A stretch of 64,000 nt of DNA, from contig NZ_JALJWH010000001.1 in assembly GCF_024168825.1 (NCBI RefSeq), positions 682,001 to 746,000 of the forward strand. The letters run 5' to 3'. The notes under the pieces are model-generated. The model was not told the DNA's origin and did no database searches. It worked only from the letters and a program-made list of their open reading frames with translations. Both the position numbers and the translations under genes were made by a program. The DNA comes from Paenarthrobacter sp. A20. GTDB lineage: Bacteria; Actinomycetota; Actinomycetes; Actinomycetales; Micrococcaceae. Below, in pieces: positions 36,766 through 46,328 of this stretch; position 1 is the stretch's first letter; every line of letters starts with the position of its first letter.

Positions 36766-37977
36766 CTACCGTGCGAGTTTCTTGAGATCAATGGACGGAT
36801 CCGCCAGCTGCTTCGGATCCACTCGAATCCGGCGATCAATGATGCGGCGGGCGGCCCGAACAGCCAGGCCCCCGTCCACCGCGGCGCAGCCAGCCAAGTA
36901 GCCCCCGACGTCGAGCTTGAAGACGACGGCGGGTTCGCCGTCCTTCTCGCGGACGATCGTGGCCCCTTCTCCTGTCATGCTGCCCACGCCCTCAACATGG
37001 ACCCCGTGGCGATCGGACCAGAACCAGCTGGCGCCGTGCTCCGGCAGATCGTCCCCCACAAGTGCGGCAGCCGCCGTCGCGCCTGTTTTCATGGCGTGCT
37101 CCCAGTGCTCGGCCCGGCGCAGCAACGTTCCATTCGCGAGCCGGACGCGTGAGCTGTCCCCCACGGCGTAAACGTTGGGGTGCGTGGTCCGCTGGGACTC
37201 ATCCACCAGCGTTCCATTGTCCGTCTCCAGGCCCGCAGACTCGGCCAACGCGGTTTCGGGGACGATGCCGATGCCCACCAGTACAGCGTCGGCCGTGATG
37301 GTGTGTCCCGATTCAAGAGTGACCTTGTGGCCCGTGGCATCAACAGTGATGGACGTGGGTACTCCCGTCACCACCTCAACACCATTGGCCGGGTGCATCG
37401 CGTGAAGGCGACGGGCCAGCTCGGGGCCAACCGCAGGAACCAACGGAGGGTCCACGGGATCGATCAAGACAACATCGGCACCGAAGGGCAACGCCGATGA
37501 CGCTACCTCGGCGCCAATCAGGCCGGCCCCAATGATCGCCAGGCGGGAACCCGGAACCAACAGGGAACGCAGGCGGTCGGCATCATCGCGGGTACGCAAC
37601 TCCAGAACCGAGGGGAGGTCTCCGCCCGGAATGGGCAATCGACGCGCAGTCCCCCCGGTTGCCAGGACCACCTTGTCACTGGTGATCCGGCGCCCATCCT
37701 CGAGGACAACAGTCCCCTCGTCCGACCGGAGGGCAGCAACAGTGCCCGTGACGATGTCCACGTGGTGTTCAGCGAACCAGGTCCGCCCCGCCAGCTGGAT
37801 GTCCTCTTGGCTGCGCGCGCCGAGCAGGTAGTCCTTGCTGAGGGGCGGGCGGTCGTACGGAACCCCGGCGGGGTCGATGATGGTCAGGGCGCCCGTAAAC
37901 CCCCGGCCCCGAAGCTCCTTGGCAACGGTGAAGCCGGACATTCCGCCGCCCACGATCGTGACTGATGCCAGCGTCAT
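36766..37977 (-). CDS. hcaD: Ferredoxin reductase component of dioxygenase (HcaD-like)
   Basis: A 403-residue FAD/NADH oxidoreductase of the rubredoxin/ferredoxin reductase type. It has two nucleotide folds: FAD in VTIVGGGMSGFTVAKEL and YDRPPLSKDYLLG, and NADH in LAIIGAGLIGAEVAS, plus the FAD motif NVYAVGDSSRV. It passes electrons from NADH to the Rieske ferredoxin encoded upstream in the operon (38009-38350), which in turn reduces the oxygenase. Confidence 0.9.
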   Translation of the reverse strand: MTLASVTIVGGGMSGFTVAKELRGRGFTGALTIIDPAGVPYDRPPLSKDYLLGARSQEDIQLAGRTWFAEHHVDIVTGTVAALRSDEGTVVLEDGRRITSDKVVLATGGTARRLPIPGGDLPSVLELRTRDDADRLRSLLVPGSRLAIIGAGLIGAEVASSALPFGADVVLIDPVDPPLVPAVGPELARRLHAMHPANGVEVVTGVPTSITVDATGHKVTLESGHTITADAVLVGIGIVPETALAESAGLETDNGTLVDESQRTTHPNVYAVGDSSRVRLANGTLLRRAEHWEHAMKTGATAAAALVGDDLPEHGASWFWSDRHGVHVEGVGSMTGEGATIVREKDGEPAVVFKLDVGGYLAGCAAVDGGLAVRAARRIIDRRIRVDPKQLADPSIDLKKLAR

Positions 37978-38008
37978 GGTTTTGTCCTCTCAAGGGTTCC
38001 ACGCACGT

Positions 38009-38350
38009 CTAAACCACGGCGTCGATGTTTGGGTACAGCAGAAGCTCGCCATCCCGGACTTCAACCATGTGCGTGCGGGCCGGAAGAGTGGCCGGCAGGC
38101 AAAGGGCCGAGCCGGACTTCAAGCAGAACTTGGCCGAATGCACGGGGCATTCCACCTCCGTACCTTCGATCCAGCCGTCAGCCAAGGACGCCGTCTCATG
38201 GGTGCAGGTGTCGTTCAAGGCGTAGAAGTTGCCATCCTCGGCGTGGAACACCGCGATGTCCTGGTCCGTGCCGTTGGTACCGGCGGGAACCACTGTTGCT
38301 TCGCCCTGCTCGATGTCCCCGGCGGTACCGATGCTGATAGCTTCATTCAT
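38009..38350 (-). CDS. hcaC: Rieske [2Fe-2S] ferredoxin of dioxygenase (HcaC-like)
   Basis: The 113-residue Rieske ferredoxin binds a [2Fe-2S] cluster through two Cys-x-His pairs: CTHETASL and CPVHSAKF (Cys, His in each). It carries electrons from the reductase to the oxygenase. Its start overlaps the alpha-subunit stop by eight bases, showing translational coupling. Confidence 0.93.
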   Translation of the reverse strand: MNEAISIGTAGDIEQGEATVVPAGTNGTDQDIAVFHAEDGNFYALNDTCTHETASLADGWIEGTEVECPVHSAKFCLKSGSALCLPATLPARTHMVEVRDGELLLYPNIDAVV

Positions 38351-39704
38351 TGCTTGCTCCTACAGTGTTCTCGTGCCAGGCGGGTTGGTTCATCAGCGCC
38401 GCCCAATGTCGGTAGAAGGACCGTCCTGCAGCGTCTGAATACAGCTCGCTGGTCTCGCCAGGATAGGTGCCGTCGTGGCGTTCACTGCCAATCCCCATCT
38501 GGAAGTTCAGAGGCACCTGGTTAGTGACGAAACCACCGGAAATGGCTTGGATCTCGGACCAGTTCTCGCCGTCGTCGGCCTCGAAGATTCCCGACGGCCC
38601 GAAGGTTCTGAGGTTGTAGAGGCGCTGGGCATCCTTGACGTCGTCCGGCATTGACTTGTCCACCAGAATCCACGCCCACACCTCGATCTTGTTGGGGCCC
38701 TTGGGGTGCCACACACGGATGGAGCCGTTGACGGGCAGGTACGAGAAAGACGGAAACACCGTAGCGTGGCCGGTAGTCAAGGGGCCCTCGACAGCGGCAT
38801 CACCCAACCGCTCCCGCAGAGCCTGGTAATCGTAGTAGTCGTGAACGGCCTCGGCGTCGAAGCGGGACTTGGGGTGCGTAGGAAAACCAGCCCCGTGGCC
38901 CTTCGGCGAGAGGAACTGGCGGCCGGGAGTCTCAGCAACCTCCGGTTTTGGTCCCCGCCCGGTGGGGGACATCACCATGAGGGCCGAAGCATGGGACATA
39001 TTGACGTGGTACCAGTCTGTGGCGAACTGTTCAGCGGCCAGCTTCCAGTTTCCTTCCAGCTCCCATTTCATGACCCCGCCCATGACCTCGGTTCCCTCCG
39101 GGTCCCTGTCCAGCATGGCGTCCAGGTAGTACCGCATGTCTCCCAGGGCTTCTTCGAGGGGTTCCGCAGCGGGGTCCCAGTTTCCAAAGAGCAAGCCCTT
39201 GTACTCAGCAACGTTGGGAACATCGATGAGGCCCCAGTCCTTCTTGTCGAAGTCCTCTGGATATGCCTTCTCATTCGGCACCGATTGAAGGGCACCCGCA
39301 AGGTCGAAGGACCATCCGTGGTAGGTGCAGGTGAACATCTTGGTGGCACCGGCATCTGCCCGGCTCAGCCTGACGCCGCGGTGCCGGCAGGCATTCAAAT
39401 AGGCCCTGATGGACTTGGATTTGTCCATGGTGACGATCACGGGATCCTCGCCCATGAAGGTGGTGAAGAAGTCTCCGGGTTTGGTGAACTGGCTCGTGTG
39501 CGCCAGGAACAGCCAACTGCGTGCAAAGATGCGGCGCAGTTCCTGCTGGTAAATGCCGGTGTCCGAATAGATGGACCTGTCGATGAGCCCGGCTGCGGCG
39601 TCCACCAGTGGCGAGACGTCAATGTTCGCCGTCATGGAAGCCGGCCGGGGCATCCGGCCGATGGCTGCATGTGCTTGTGACGGGCAGGAGTCCGTGGTGG
39701 TCAT
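38343..39704 (-). CDS. hcaE: Ring-hydroxylating dioxygenase, alpha subunit (3-phenylpropionate/cinnamate type)
   Basis: A 453-residue catalytic subunit with the Rieske motif CRHRGVRL...CTYHGWSF and the mononuclear iron site in [12 protein letters not shown] (Asp, His, His) plus a later Asp. It should insert both atoms of dioxygen into the ring of 3-phenylpropionate or cinnamate. The substrate is inferred from its partners: the mhpB-type extradiol dioxygenase and the dihydrodiol dehydrogenase. It heads the operon hcaE-C-D-F-B. The chosen ATG at 39704 has GAAGGG upstream; internal starts 18 or 24 residues in are possible. Confidence 0.9.
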   Translation of the reverse strand: MTTTDSCPSQAHAAIGRMPRPASMTANIDVSPLVDAAAGLIDRSIYSDTGIYQQELRRIFARSWLFLAHTSQFTKPGDFFTTFMGEDPVIVTMDKSKSIRAYLNACRHRGVRLSRADAGATKMFTCTYHGWSFDLAGALQSVPNEKAYPEDFDKKDWGLIDVPNVAEYKGLLFGNWDPAAEPLEEALGDMRYYLDAMLDRDPEGTEVMGGVMKWELEGNWKLAAEQFATDWYHVNMSHASALMVMSPTGRGPKPEVAETPGRQFLSPKGHGAGFPTHPKSRFDAEAVHDYYDYQALRERLGDAAVEGPLTTGHATVFPSFSYLPVNGSIRVWHPKGPNKIEVWAWILVDKSMPDDVKDAQRLYNLRTFGPSGIFEADDGENWSEIQAISGGFVTNQVPLNFQMGIGSERHDGTYPGETSELYSDAAGRSFYRHWAALMNQPAWHENTVGASNE

Positions 39705-40082
39705 GGGTGGGCCCTTCGTTCACATCGAAGAATTGGGTGTTCGTCCCATGGGACACGAAAGCCGACACCCCGCACTAGCTGCCGTGCCGAACCCCGGAAC
39801 AGCGGGCACTGTCAATCACGCATGCCCGGCATGGTTCCCCACCTAGCGGCCCGCCTATCGGAGCCCACGCCGCTCCTTGAACGCTGCCACTCCCTCGGCA
39901 CCATCGGCTGAACCCAGCACGGCGGCTCCGGCCGAGGGCGTCGATGAGCTGGCTGGCCAGCATGTATGCAGCATTTGTGCCGCCGTACGGAACGTGGCAT
40001 TGGTCACACGTGCCGTCCGGACCCATTGTCAACGTGATCTCTGAATCCGTCCACTGATAGATCCCACCCCCTGGAGCATGCA
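39705..40082. promoter_or_regulatory. Divergent control region between hcaE and the MHS transporter (378 bases)
   Basis: This 378-base gap must hold the promoters of the hca operon and of the transporter. Near the hcaE end it has CTTCG-ttcacat-CGAAG (39711-39727) and a nearby TTCG...CGAA pair around CCCATGGG, which are operator-like. The middle part contains an enoyl-CoA-hydratase-like remnant, and no full gene is seen. Confidence 0.4.
39855..39935 (-). pseudogene. Remnant of an enoyl-CoA hydratase C-terminus
   Basis: On the minus strand, ending in TAG at 39855, a stretch translates as AVLGSADGAEGVAAFKERRG. This fits the C-terminal signature of enoyl-CoA hydratases (GSADxxEGVAAFxEKR). Upstream the frame has no recognisable hydratase core and soon meets a stop, so only a relic is present. 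It may be left from a lost feruloyl/cinnamoyl-CoA hydratase gene. Confidence 0.4.
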
Positions 40083-41450
40083 ATGACGCAATACCCCACT
40101 CCCCCGCCGCCTGCGGCCACCGGGAAGAAGGACACCCGCCGCGCGCTGGTCTCCAGCTTCCTTGGTTCCACCGTTGAGTACTACGACTTCCTGTTGTACG
40201 GTGCGGCTGCCGGCTTGGTCTTTCCCAAGCTGTTCTTCCCGGCGGACATGGACCCGGGCCTGGGTACCGCGCTTTCGTTCGTGATTCTCCTTGCCGGATA
40301 CCTCTCCCGGCCTATCGGTGGTGTCCTGTTTGGCCACTTCGGTGACAAGTTCGGCCGCAAGAACATGCTCTTCATCACGCTCATGATGATGGGCTCCGTA
40401 TCCATCGCCATCGGCCTCATGCCCACCTACCAGGCCATCGGCGTGGCTGCGCCGCTCACCCTGGTGCTGCTCCGGGTGGTCCAGGGCCTGGCCGTCGGAG
40501 GCGAATGGGCCGGCGCCACACTCATGGCAGCAGAACACGTCAAAGAGAAGAACCGCGGCTTTGCGGCATCCATCGCAGTGACTGGCGGGCCCACGGGATC
40601 GGTGCTGGCAACCTTGGTCCTGGGAATCTTCGCGGGGCTGCCCGATGATGCCTTCCTTAGCTGGGGGTGGCGTATCCCGTTCCTGCTCTCCGCCGCCCTG
40701 GTGGTGATCGGCCTCTACCTCCGATACCGGGTCACTGAATCACCCGATTTCGAGCGGGCCAGGGCTGCCGGCGAGGTCCACACCGGGGTTCCCATCGTCC
40801 GGGTGCTCAAGAAGTACCCTCTATCCACGTTCTACGGCATCATGGCTGCTGCAGGACCGTTGTTCATGCAGGCCCTCCTCGCGGTCTGGGCAGTTCCCTA
40901 CGTCGCGGCCCAAGGCGTGGTGTCACGCCAGGACGCACTCATGATGCTGACCTTCTCGTCATTCCTGCATATCTTCGCCATCCCGTTCTTCGCCTGGCTT
41001 TCGGACAAGTTCGGCCGCCGGCCCGTCATGCTGGCCGGAGCTGCCGTGTCAGTGGTCCTCGTCTTCCCGATGTTCGCCCTCTTCAATTCCGGCAGCTACT
41101 GGTTGGTGGCGTTGGCGTTCGTTGTGGGAAATCCGATCATTCAAGCGTCCATGTATGGCCCCATCGGAGCCTTCCTGGCCGAAAAGTATGAGACCCAGGA
41201 CCGCTACACGGGCGTTTCGCTCAGCTTCCAACTGGGCTCAGTAATTGGCGCGGGAACGGCACCCCTCATGGCAACCATGCTCATGGGCCTCTCCAACGGC
41301 GCCACAACGGACAACATCGCCTGGTACTTCATCCTTCTGATCGCCATCGCTGCCCTGTGCGTCTTCCTGTCCAAGGAAACCAGAAGCAGTGCGCGGCAGC
41401 AGGCTGAAGAGCCCTCCACGGGATCCGGGGAACAGGCCTCCGTCCGCTGA
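40083..41450 (+). CDS. MFS transporter, metabolite:H+ symporter (MHS) family
   Basis: The 455-residue carrier has twelve helices and the MHS signature: FLGSTVEYYDFLLYG in helix 1, SRPIGGVLFGHFGDKFGRKN between helices 2 and 3, and RVVQGLAVGGEWAGATLMAAEH. MHS carriers import shikimate, alpha-ketoglutarate, proline or aromatic acids with protons. Located divergently to hcaE and upstream of mhpB-D-F-E, it is a likely uptake system for phenylpropionate, cinnamate or their hydroxylated forms. The ATG at 40083 follows GGAG. Confidence 0.9.
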   Translation: MTQYPTPPPPAATGKKDTRRALVSSFLGSTVEYYDFLLYGAAAGLVFPKLFFPADMDPGLGTALSFVILLAGYLSRPIGGVLFGHFGDKFGRKNMLFITLMMMGSVSIAIGLMPTYQAIGVAAPLTLVLLRVVQGLAVGGEWAGATLMAAEHVKEKNRGFAASIAVTGGPTGSVLATLVLGIFAGLPDDAFLSWGWRIPFLLSAALVVIGLYLRYRVTESPDFERARAAGEVHTGVPIVRVLKKYPLSTFYGIMAAAGPLFMQALLAVWAVPYVAAQGVVSRQDALMMLTFSSFLHIFAIPFFAWLSDKFGRRPVMLAGAAVSVVLVFPMFALFNSGSYWLVALAFVVGNPIIQASMYGPIGAFLAEKYETQDRYTGVSLSFQLGSVIGAGTAPLMATMLMGLSNGATTDNIAWYFILLIAIAALCVFLSKETRSSARQQAEEPSTGSGEQASVR

Positions 41451-41490
41451 CGACAGCGACGATCGGCGGACGCAGCCGTGTTCCGCCTAC

Positions 41491-41519
41491 CGGCACCCGC
41501 CCTGCCACGGCGGGTGCCG
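41491..41519 (+). terminator. Hairpin terminator after the MHS transporter
   Basis: CGGCACCCGCC pairs perfectly with GGCGGGTGCCG around CTGCCAC (41491-41519), 40 bases after the stop codon and 66 bases before the next start. Confidence 0.8.
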
Positions 41520-41585
41520 CCGTCGTTAGCCTGATCCCGAACCACGGGGGCCGCCGGACGGCCCCACTCACACCAGGAGCGCACC

Positions 41586-42038
41586 ATGGGCCACCCCGCT
41601 TCCCTTGAGGAATTCCAAACTTTCGTAGGCGAGTTCACCTCCAAACGAGGTTTCGATGACATCGCTGCGACTCTTCAGCTGGAACCTCACGCCGTCACCG
41701 AAGACACCGTGAGCATGTCCATGCCGCTGCAGGAGTCATACGCCCAAGCCTCCGGGCTGTTCTCTGCCGCTGCGCTCTTCGGCGCAGCGGACATCACCGG
41801 CACCCTGCTGGCCATGCAGACCTACGCAGGCAGCGGGCAGTTCCCCTTGGCTGTGCAGTCGAGCGTCAACTTCCTGTCCAATTCCCAGGCGTCTCCGGCC
41901 ATCGCCACGGCACGGATCCTCCGCGGCGGCAACACCGTAGCCGTGGCCGAAGTGGGCGTGACGGACGCGGACGGAAAAGCCCTGATGCACTCCACCTTTA
42001 CCTACGCCATCAAGGAGCGCCGCCTGGGCACCACGTAG
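41586..42038 (+). CDS. PaaI-like hotdog thioesterase
   Basis: The 150-residue hotdog protein contains GLFSAAALFGAADITGTLLAM, which corresponds to the PaaI-type helix, and QSSVNFLSNSQASPAIATARI in the strand region. It should hydrolyse aromatic or short acyl-CoA esters, and may restore free CoA when aryl-CoA accumulates. A mid-strength ribosome-binding site (AGGAGCGCACC) precedes the ATG. It lies upstream of mhpB on the same strand with a 116-base gap. Confidence 0.8.
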   Translation: MGHPASLEEFQTFVGEFTSKRGFDDIAATLQLEPHAVTEDTVSMSMPLQESYAQASGLFSAAALFGAADITGTLLAMQTYAGSGQFPLAVQSSVNFLSNSQASPAIATARILRGGNTVAVAEVGVTDADGKALMHSTFTYAIKERRLGTT

Positions 42039-42057
42039 GCCCCCGCCCGCCGTACCA

Positions 42058-42097
42058 CCCTGCGGAACATACGCCTGACGGATGGTTATCCGCAGGG
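42058..42097. promoter_or_regulatory. Nine-base inverted repeat before mhpB
   Basis: CCCTGCGGA (42058-42066) and TCCGCAGGG (42089-42097) form a perfect inverted repeat with a 22-base loop in the gap before mhpB. It may be a terminator for the thioesterase gene or an operator for the mhp operon. Confidence 0.45.
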
Positions 42098-42154
42098 GTG
42101 CAATGGAACCCACAAGCAGCTGCCCCGGCAGCACATCCCACAAAAGGAGTCGTC

Positions 42155-43096
42155 ATGAACCAGGCACTGGTGTGCATGTCGCACAGCCCCCTGCTGGAAC
42201 ACACGAACCCGCCCGCCGACGTCAAAGCCGCCGTCGAGTCAGCCTTCGATCACGTCCGCGGGTTTGTTTTGGATTTCGAGCCCGACCTCGTGGTCAACTT
42301 CGGCCCGGACCACTACAACGGCTTCTTCTACGACCTGATGCCGCCCTTCTGCATCGGCTACGAAGCTTTTGGGACCGGTGACTACGACTCCTTCGCCGGG
42401 AAGCTGGACGTCCCCACGGACATCGCGGAACGGCTGGCCCAGTATGTGATCGATCAGGACATCGATACCGCCATTTCCCGCCAAATGGAGGTGGACCACG
42501 GCGCTGTGCAGCCCCTGGAAAACATCTACCGCGGCGATGTCGGCGGCCGCCAGGTGATCCCCATCTTCATCAACTCTGTAGCCCCGCCGTTCTCCAAAAT
42601 GGCCCGCGTCCGCCGCTTCGGCACCGCCGTCGGCGAATTCTTCAGGGACCTCGACAAGAGGGTACTGTTCATCGGCTCCGGTGGCCTCTCCCACGACCCT
42701 CCTGTTCCACAGATCGCCACGGCCACGGAGGAACAGCGCGCGTTGCTACTCAACGGACGGCACCCAACAGCGGAGGCCCGTGCCGCCCGGCAAGCGCGAA
42801 CCATCGCCACGGCAGAGGCGTTCGCGCGGGGCGAGGCGGACATCATGGACCTCAATCCCGACTGGGACCGGGCCTTCCTGAAGGTCTGTGCATCAGGCGA
42901 CGTTGCCGGTTTCGACGCCTACGAAGCGGCGGAAATGAACCGGGTGGCCGGCCATTCCTCACACGAAGTCCGCACATGGGTTGCCGCTTACTCGGCACTG
43001 CGTGCCTGTGGTGAGTACAACGTCACCTACGAGTTCTACAAACCCATCAAGGAATACATTGCCGGCTTCGGAGTCACGACGGCGGTGCTGCGGTAA
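42155..43096 (+). CDS. mhpB: 2,3-dihydroxyphenylpropionate/2,3-dihydroxycinnamate 1,2-dioxygenase
   Basis: The 313-residue protein is a type II extradiol dioxygenase of the LigB superfamily, of the same length as E. coli MhpB. It starts MNQALVCMSHSPLLEH, with the His and Asp/Glu metal region. GPDHYNGFFYDLMPPFC and SGGLSHDPPVP carry further conserved His residues. It opens 3-(2,3-dihydroxyphenyl)propionate by meta cleavage to 2-hydroxy-6-oxonona-2,4-dienedioate, using Fe(II). AAAGGAG precedes the ATG. Its stop overlaps the start of mhpD. Confidence 0.93.
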   Translation: MNQALVCMSHSPLLEHTNPPADVKAAVESAFDHVRGFVLDFEPDLVVNFGPDHYNGFFYDLMPPFCIGYEAFGTGDYDSFAGKLDVPTDIAERLAQYVIDQDIDTAISRQMEVDHGAVQPLENIYRGDVGGRQVIPIFINSVAPPFSKMARVRRFGTAVGEFFRDLDKRVLFIGSGGLSHDPPVPQIATATEEQRALLLNGRHPTAEARAARQARTIATAEAFARGEADIMDLNPDWDRAFLKVCASGDVAGFDAYEAAEMNRVAGHSSHEVRTWVAAYSALRACGEYNVTYEFYKPIKEYIAGFGVTTAVLR

Positions 43097-43908
43097 TGGC
43101 CAACGTCACCACCGCCACTGGTCGCCAAGAGGACCAGCTGGCCGCCGTGGGCGCGGAGCTGCTGGCAGCCAGCGAGTCGTTGATCCCCGTTCCCCCCTTG
43201 CGGGACCGGGTACCCGGCATGACCCTTCAGGATGCGTACACCGTCCAGCAGTACCAACTTCACCATCACCTTGCCCGGGGCCGCGTCCTGGCAGGCCGCA
43301 AAGTGGGGCTGACGTCGTGGGCCATACAACAGCAGTTGGGTGTCGATTCACCGGATTTCGGGTACTTCTTCGAAGACATGGTCCACCACCACGGGGCGGA
43401 GATCCCGGCGTCGCACTTTATTCAGCCCAAGGTGGAACCCGAGTTTGGCTTTGTCCTGAAGACGACACTGGCAGGCCCCGGGGTGACCCGGGGTCAAGCC
43501 GCGGCCGCGATCGAGGCGGTCTATCCGGCCATTGAAATCATCGACTCCCGCATCACCGATTGGGACATCAAGCTGGTGGATACCGTGGCGGACAATGCGT
43601 CCTGTGGAGCGATCGCGGTGGGCTCGGTCCCCCTGCCGGTGTCCGTGGATGCCCTGGGCTCAGTCACGTGCGATCTCCTGATCAACGGTGAGGTCCGCGA
43701 AAGCGGCACCGGCGGGGCCGTCATGGGCGATCCCGTCATTCCTTTGGCCTGGCTGGCAAACATCCTGGGCCAGCAAGGTGTGCCCTTGGAGGCCGGCCAA
43801 CTCATCCTGCCCGGTTCCTTCACCAAGGCGCTGCCGGTGGTAGCCGGAGAATCCGCGACGGCCGACTTTGGTGCGCTGGGCGCGCTGACAATCCATTTCA
43901 CAGATTAG
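43096..43908 (+). CDS. mhpD: 2-keto-4-pentenoate hydratase
   Basis: The 270-residue protein shows the FAH-like hydratase fold of Mhp[20 protein letters not shown] appears near residue 60, the metal-binding glutamates lie in [12 protein letters not shown], and the segment [16 protein letters not shown] follows. It hydrates 2-hydroxypenta-2,4-dienoate to 4-hydroxy-2-oxovalerate with a divalent metal. It overlaps mhpB by one base and precedes mhpF by eight bases. Confidence 0.93.
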   Translation: MANVTTATGRQEDQLAAVGAELLAASESLIPVPPLRDRVPGMTLQDAYTVQQYQLHHHLARGRVLAGRKVGLTSWAIQQQLGVDSPDFGYFFEDMVHHHGAEIPASHFIQPKVEPEFGFVLKTTLAGPGVTRGQAAAAIEAVYPAIEIIDSRITDWDIKLVDTVADNASCGAIAVGSVPLPVSVDALGSVTCDLLINGEVRESGTGGAVMGDPVIPLAWLANILGQQGVPLEAGQLILPGSFTKALPVVAGESATADFGALGALTIHFTD

Positions 43909-43916
43909 GGAATTCC

Positions 43917-44855
43917 ATGGCTAAGAAAACCGCCGCGATCGTCGGATCGGGCAATATCGGCACGGACTTGATGTTCAAACTCATGCGCCGCAGCAACAAC
44001 GTCGAGGTCAAGTACATGATTGGCGTAGACCCCGCGTCGGACGGCCTCGCCCGTGCAGCACGCTTGGGCATCACTACGTCCGCAGAGGGCGTCGACTGGC
44101 TGCTGTCGCAGGACGAACTCCCGGACTTCGTCTTCGAATGCACTTCAGCCAAAGCCCACCAGGCCAACGCTCCCAAGTACAAGGCTGCGGGGATCCACGC
44201 GATCGACCTGACGCCGGCCGCCGTCGGCCCTTACCTATGCCCGGTGGTGAACCTGGACTCCTTGGAAGACGTGCTGAACGTCAACATGATCACCTGCGCC
44301 GGACAGGCAACCACGCCGATCGTCGCCGCGGTGTCCTCCGTGGTCCCCGTAGACTACGCCGAGATTGTTGCCTCCATCGCCTCCAAATCCGCTGGCCCCG
44401 GCACCCGGGCCAACGTGGACGAGTTCACCGAAACCACGGCCAAGGCATTGGAGGAGGTTGGTGGGGCTGCCCGCGGTAAAGCCATCATCATCATCAACCC
44501 TGTGGAACCGCCCATGATCATGCGCAACACGATCTACGCCTCCATTCCCGCTGAAGCTGCCCAGGCTGGTGAATTGCGGGACAAGATCCGTGCCGCCATC
44601 AGCACGGCCGTCTCAGCCATCCAGGAGTATGTGCCCGGTTACTCGCTCCGCGTCGAGCCTCAGTTCGATGCCGCTCGTGAGGACTGGAACGGCAACGGCC
44701 GTGTGGGTATCTGGGTGCAAGTGGTGGGGGCGGCAGACTACCTTCCCGAATACGCCGGCAACCTGGACATCATCACGGCTGCGGCCACGAGGACAGCTGA
44801 CCTGCTGGCCGAGCGTATGGACGCCGCCGTTACCCCTTCAGCCGTAGGAGCATGA
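43917..44855 (+). CDS. mhpF: Acetaldehyde dehydrogenase (acylating)
   Basis: The 312-residue protein has an N-terminal NAD loop [20 protein letters not shown] and the catalytic cysteine in [11 protein letters not shown]. The C-terminal dimerisation/acyl domain contains [17 protein letters not shown]. It oxidises acetaldehyde to acetyl-CoA with NAD and CoA, receiving acetaldehyde by channelling from MhpE, whose gene overlaps by four bases. Confidence 0.95.
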   Translation: MAKKTAAIVGSGNIGTDLMFKLMRRSNNVEVKYMIGVDPASDGLARAARLGITTSAEGVDWLLSQDELPDFVFECTSAKAHQANAPKYKAAGIHAIDLTPAAVGPYLCPVVNLDSLEDVLNVNMITCAGQATTPIVAAVSSVVPVDYAEIVASIASKSAGPGTRANVDEFTETTAKALEEVGGAARGKAIIIINPVEPPMIMRNTIYASIPAEAAQAGELRDKIRAAISTAVSAIQEYVPGYSLRVEPQFDAAREDWNGNGRVGIWVQVVGAADYLPEYAGNLDIITAAATRTADLLAERMDAAVTPSAVGA

Positions 44856-45880
44856 CCATGACCAGCGCACCCGAACTGAGTGTCCGACTCACTGACACCA
44901 CCCTGCGCGATGGCTCCCATGCCATGAGCCACAAATTCACCGAAGAACACGTCCGGTCAGTGGTCCGGGCCTTGGACGACGCCAAGGTGGAGGTCATTGA
45001 GGTCACCCACGGCGACGGCCTGGGTGGTTCCTCCTTCAACTACGGGTTCTCCCTGACCCCCGAGCTGGACCTGGTGCGGGCAGCGGTGGATGAGGCGAAG
45101 AACGCCAGGATCGCAGTGCTCATGCTCCCCGGTTTGGGAACTATCCACGATCTCAACGCAGCCCACCAGGCCGGCGCCCAGGTCGCAAGGATCGCCACCC
45201 ACTGCACCGAAGCTGACGTCTCCATCCAACACTTCCAGCACGCCCGCCAGCTTGGCATGGAGACGGTCGGATTCCTCATGCTCTCGCACCGCATCACCCC
45301 TGCGCAGCTCGCGCAGCAGGCCCGGATCATGGCCGATGCCGGCTGCCAGTGCGTCTACGTGGTGGACTCAGCCGGTGCCCTGATCCTGGACGACGTCACG
45401 GAACGGGTTTCCGCCCTGGTGGCGGAGCTCGGAACTGACGCCCAGGTGGGCTTCCACGGCCACCAGAACCTGAGCTTCGGGGTGGCCAATTCGGTGTACG
45501 CGGCCCGCGCCGGTGCCAAGCAAATCGACGGGACACTCCTTGCCTTGGGCGCCGGGGCCGGTAACTCCCCCACGGAAGTCCTGGCAGCGGCTTTCGAGCG
45601 CCTGAATATACAGACCGGCGTGGACGTTCACGCCGTGATGGCGGCGGCCGAAGATGTGGTCAAACCCTTTGTCACCCGCATGCCGGTCATGGACCGCGCG
45701 TCCATCATGCAGGGATACGCGGGCGTCTACTCATCTTTCCTCATCCATGCCGAACGCGCAGCTGAACGCTATGGCGTCCCGGCATGGCAGATTCTCGAGG
45801 AAATCGGCAAGGCCGGTTACGTTGGCGGTCAGGAAGACATGATCGTCGATGTCGCGGTGAGCCTGGCGGGAGCGAGCTAA
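44852..45880 (+). CDS. mhpE: 4-hydroxy-2-oxovalerate aldolase
   Basis: The 342-residue protein is an HMG-CoA-lyase-like aldolase: [19 protein letters not shown] (catalytic Arg-Asp), the divalent-metal histidines in [12 protein letters not shown], and the C-terminal dimer segment. It splits 4-hydroxy-2-oxovalerate into pyruvate and acetaldehyde and works as a complex with MhpF. Unusually, a hairpin directly follows the gene. Confidence 0.95.
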   Translation: MTMTSAPELSVRLTDTTLRDGSHAMSHKFTEEHVRSVVRALDDAKVEVIEVTHGDGLGGSSFNYGFSLTPELDLVRAAVDEAKNARIAVLMLPGLGTIHDLNAAHQAGAQVARIATHCTEADVSIQHFQHARQLGMETVGFLMLSHRITPAQLAQQARIMADAGCQCVYVVDSAGALILDDVTERVSALVAELGTDAQVGFHGHQNLSFGVANSVYAARAGAKQIDGTLLALGAGAGNSPTEVLAAAFERLNIQTGVDVHAVMAAAEDVVKPFVTRMPVMDRASIMQGYAGVYSSFLIHAERAAERYGVPAWQILEEIGKAGYVGGQEDMIVDVAVSLAGAS

Positions 45881-45897
45881 AAGCCCGCTCAACCGTT

Positions 45898-45938
45898 GAC
45901 GCCGGGTGGCTGCCTCACAAAGGCCGCCATCCGGCGTC
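45898..45938 (+). terminator. Hairpin terminator after mhpE
   Basis: Stem 45898-45914 pairs with 45922-45938 (GACGCCGGGTGGCTGCC against GGCCGCCATCCGGCGTC, with two wobble or mismatch positions), 18 bases after the mhpE stop. Confidence 0.75.
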
Positions 45939-45974
45939 GTTCATCTCTGGCTTCGCGGGCGGGCGTGGTGAACC

Positions 45975-46328
45975 ATGGTTCCTATGGGTACCGTCACCGA
46001 ATATCTCGAGAGCGTCAGCGAGGGCAACCGCGCCATTCTAGAGCGGATCGTTGGGATCGCCCGTGAGTTGGCCCCCGATGCCGAAGAAGGCGTCAGCTAC
46101 GGCATGCCCGCACTGATGGTTGATGGCAAGGGCTTTCTGAGTGTGCTCGAAACCAAGAAGCACCTGGCACTGTATCCGTTCAGCGGACAGATCCTGCCGG
46201 AAATGTCGGAGGAGTTGGGCGGTTACTCCTGGTCCCCCGGGACGTTGCGGTTCTCGGCGGACAATCCCGTGCCGGACTCGTTGGTGCGCCGGATCCTCGA
46301 GACGCGGTTGGCAGCGATCCGGAAGTAG
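45975..46328 (+). CDS. DUF1801-family protein
   Basis: The 117-residue protein has the DUF1801 (YdhG-like) pattern: VTEYLESVSEGNRAILERIV, the SYGMPALMVDGKGFLSV segment and LALYPFSGQILPEM near the end. Function is unknown. The start is uncertain; the ATG at 45975 or the in-frame ATG at 45984 is possible, and neither has a strong ribosome-binding site. It converges with the pcaR-like gene, stop next to stop. Confidence 0.8.
   Translation: MVPMGTVTEYLESVSEGNRAILERIVGIARELAPDAEEGVSYGMPALMVDGKGFLSVLETKKHLALYPFSGQILPEMSEELGGYSWSPGTLRFSADNPVPDSLVRRILETRLAAIRK

Noticed and set aside
39775..40083. A 102-codon minus-strand frame between hcaE and the transporter
   Set aside because: No family features and no ribosome-binding site; only a short hydratase-like tail in another frame is recognisable, which is listed as a remnant.
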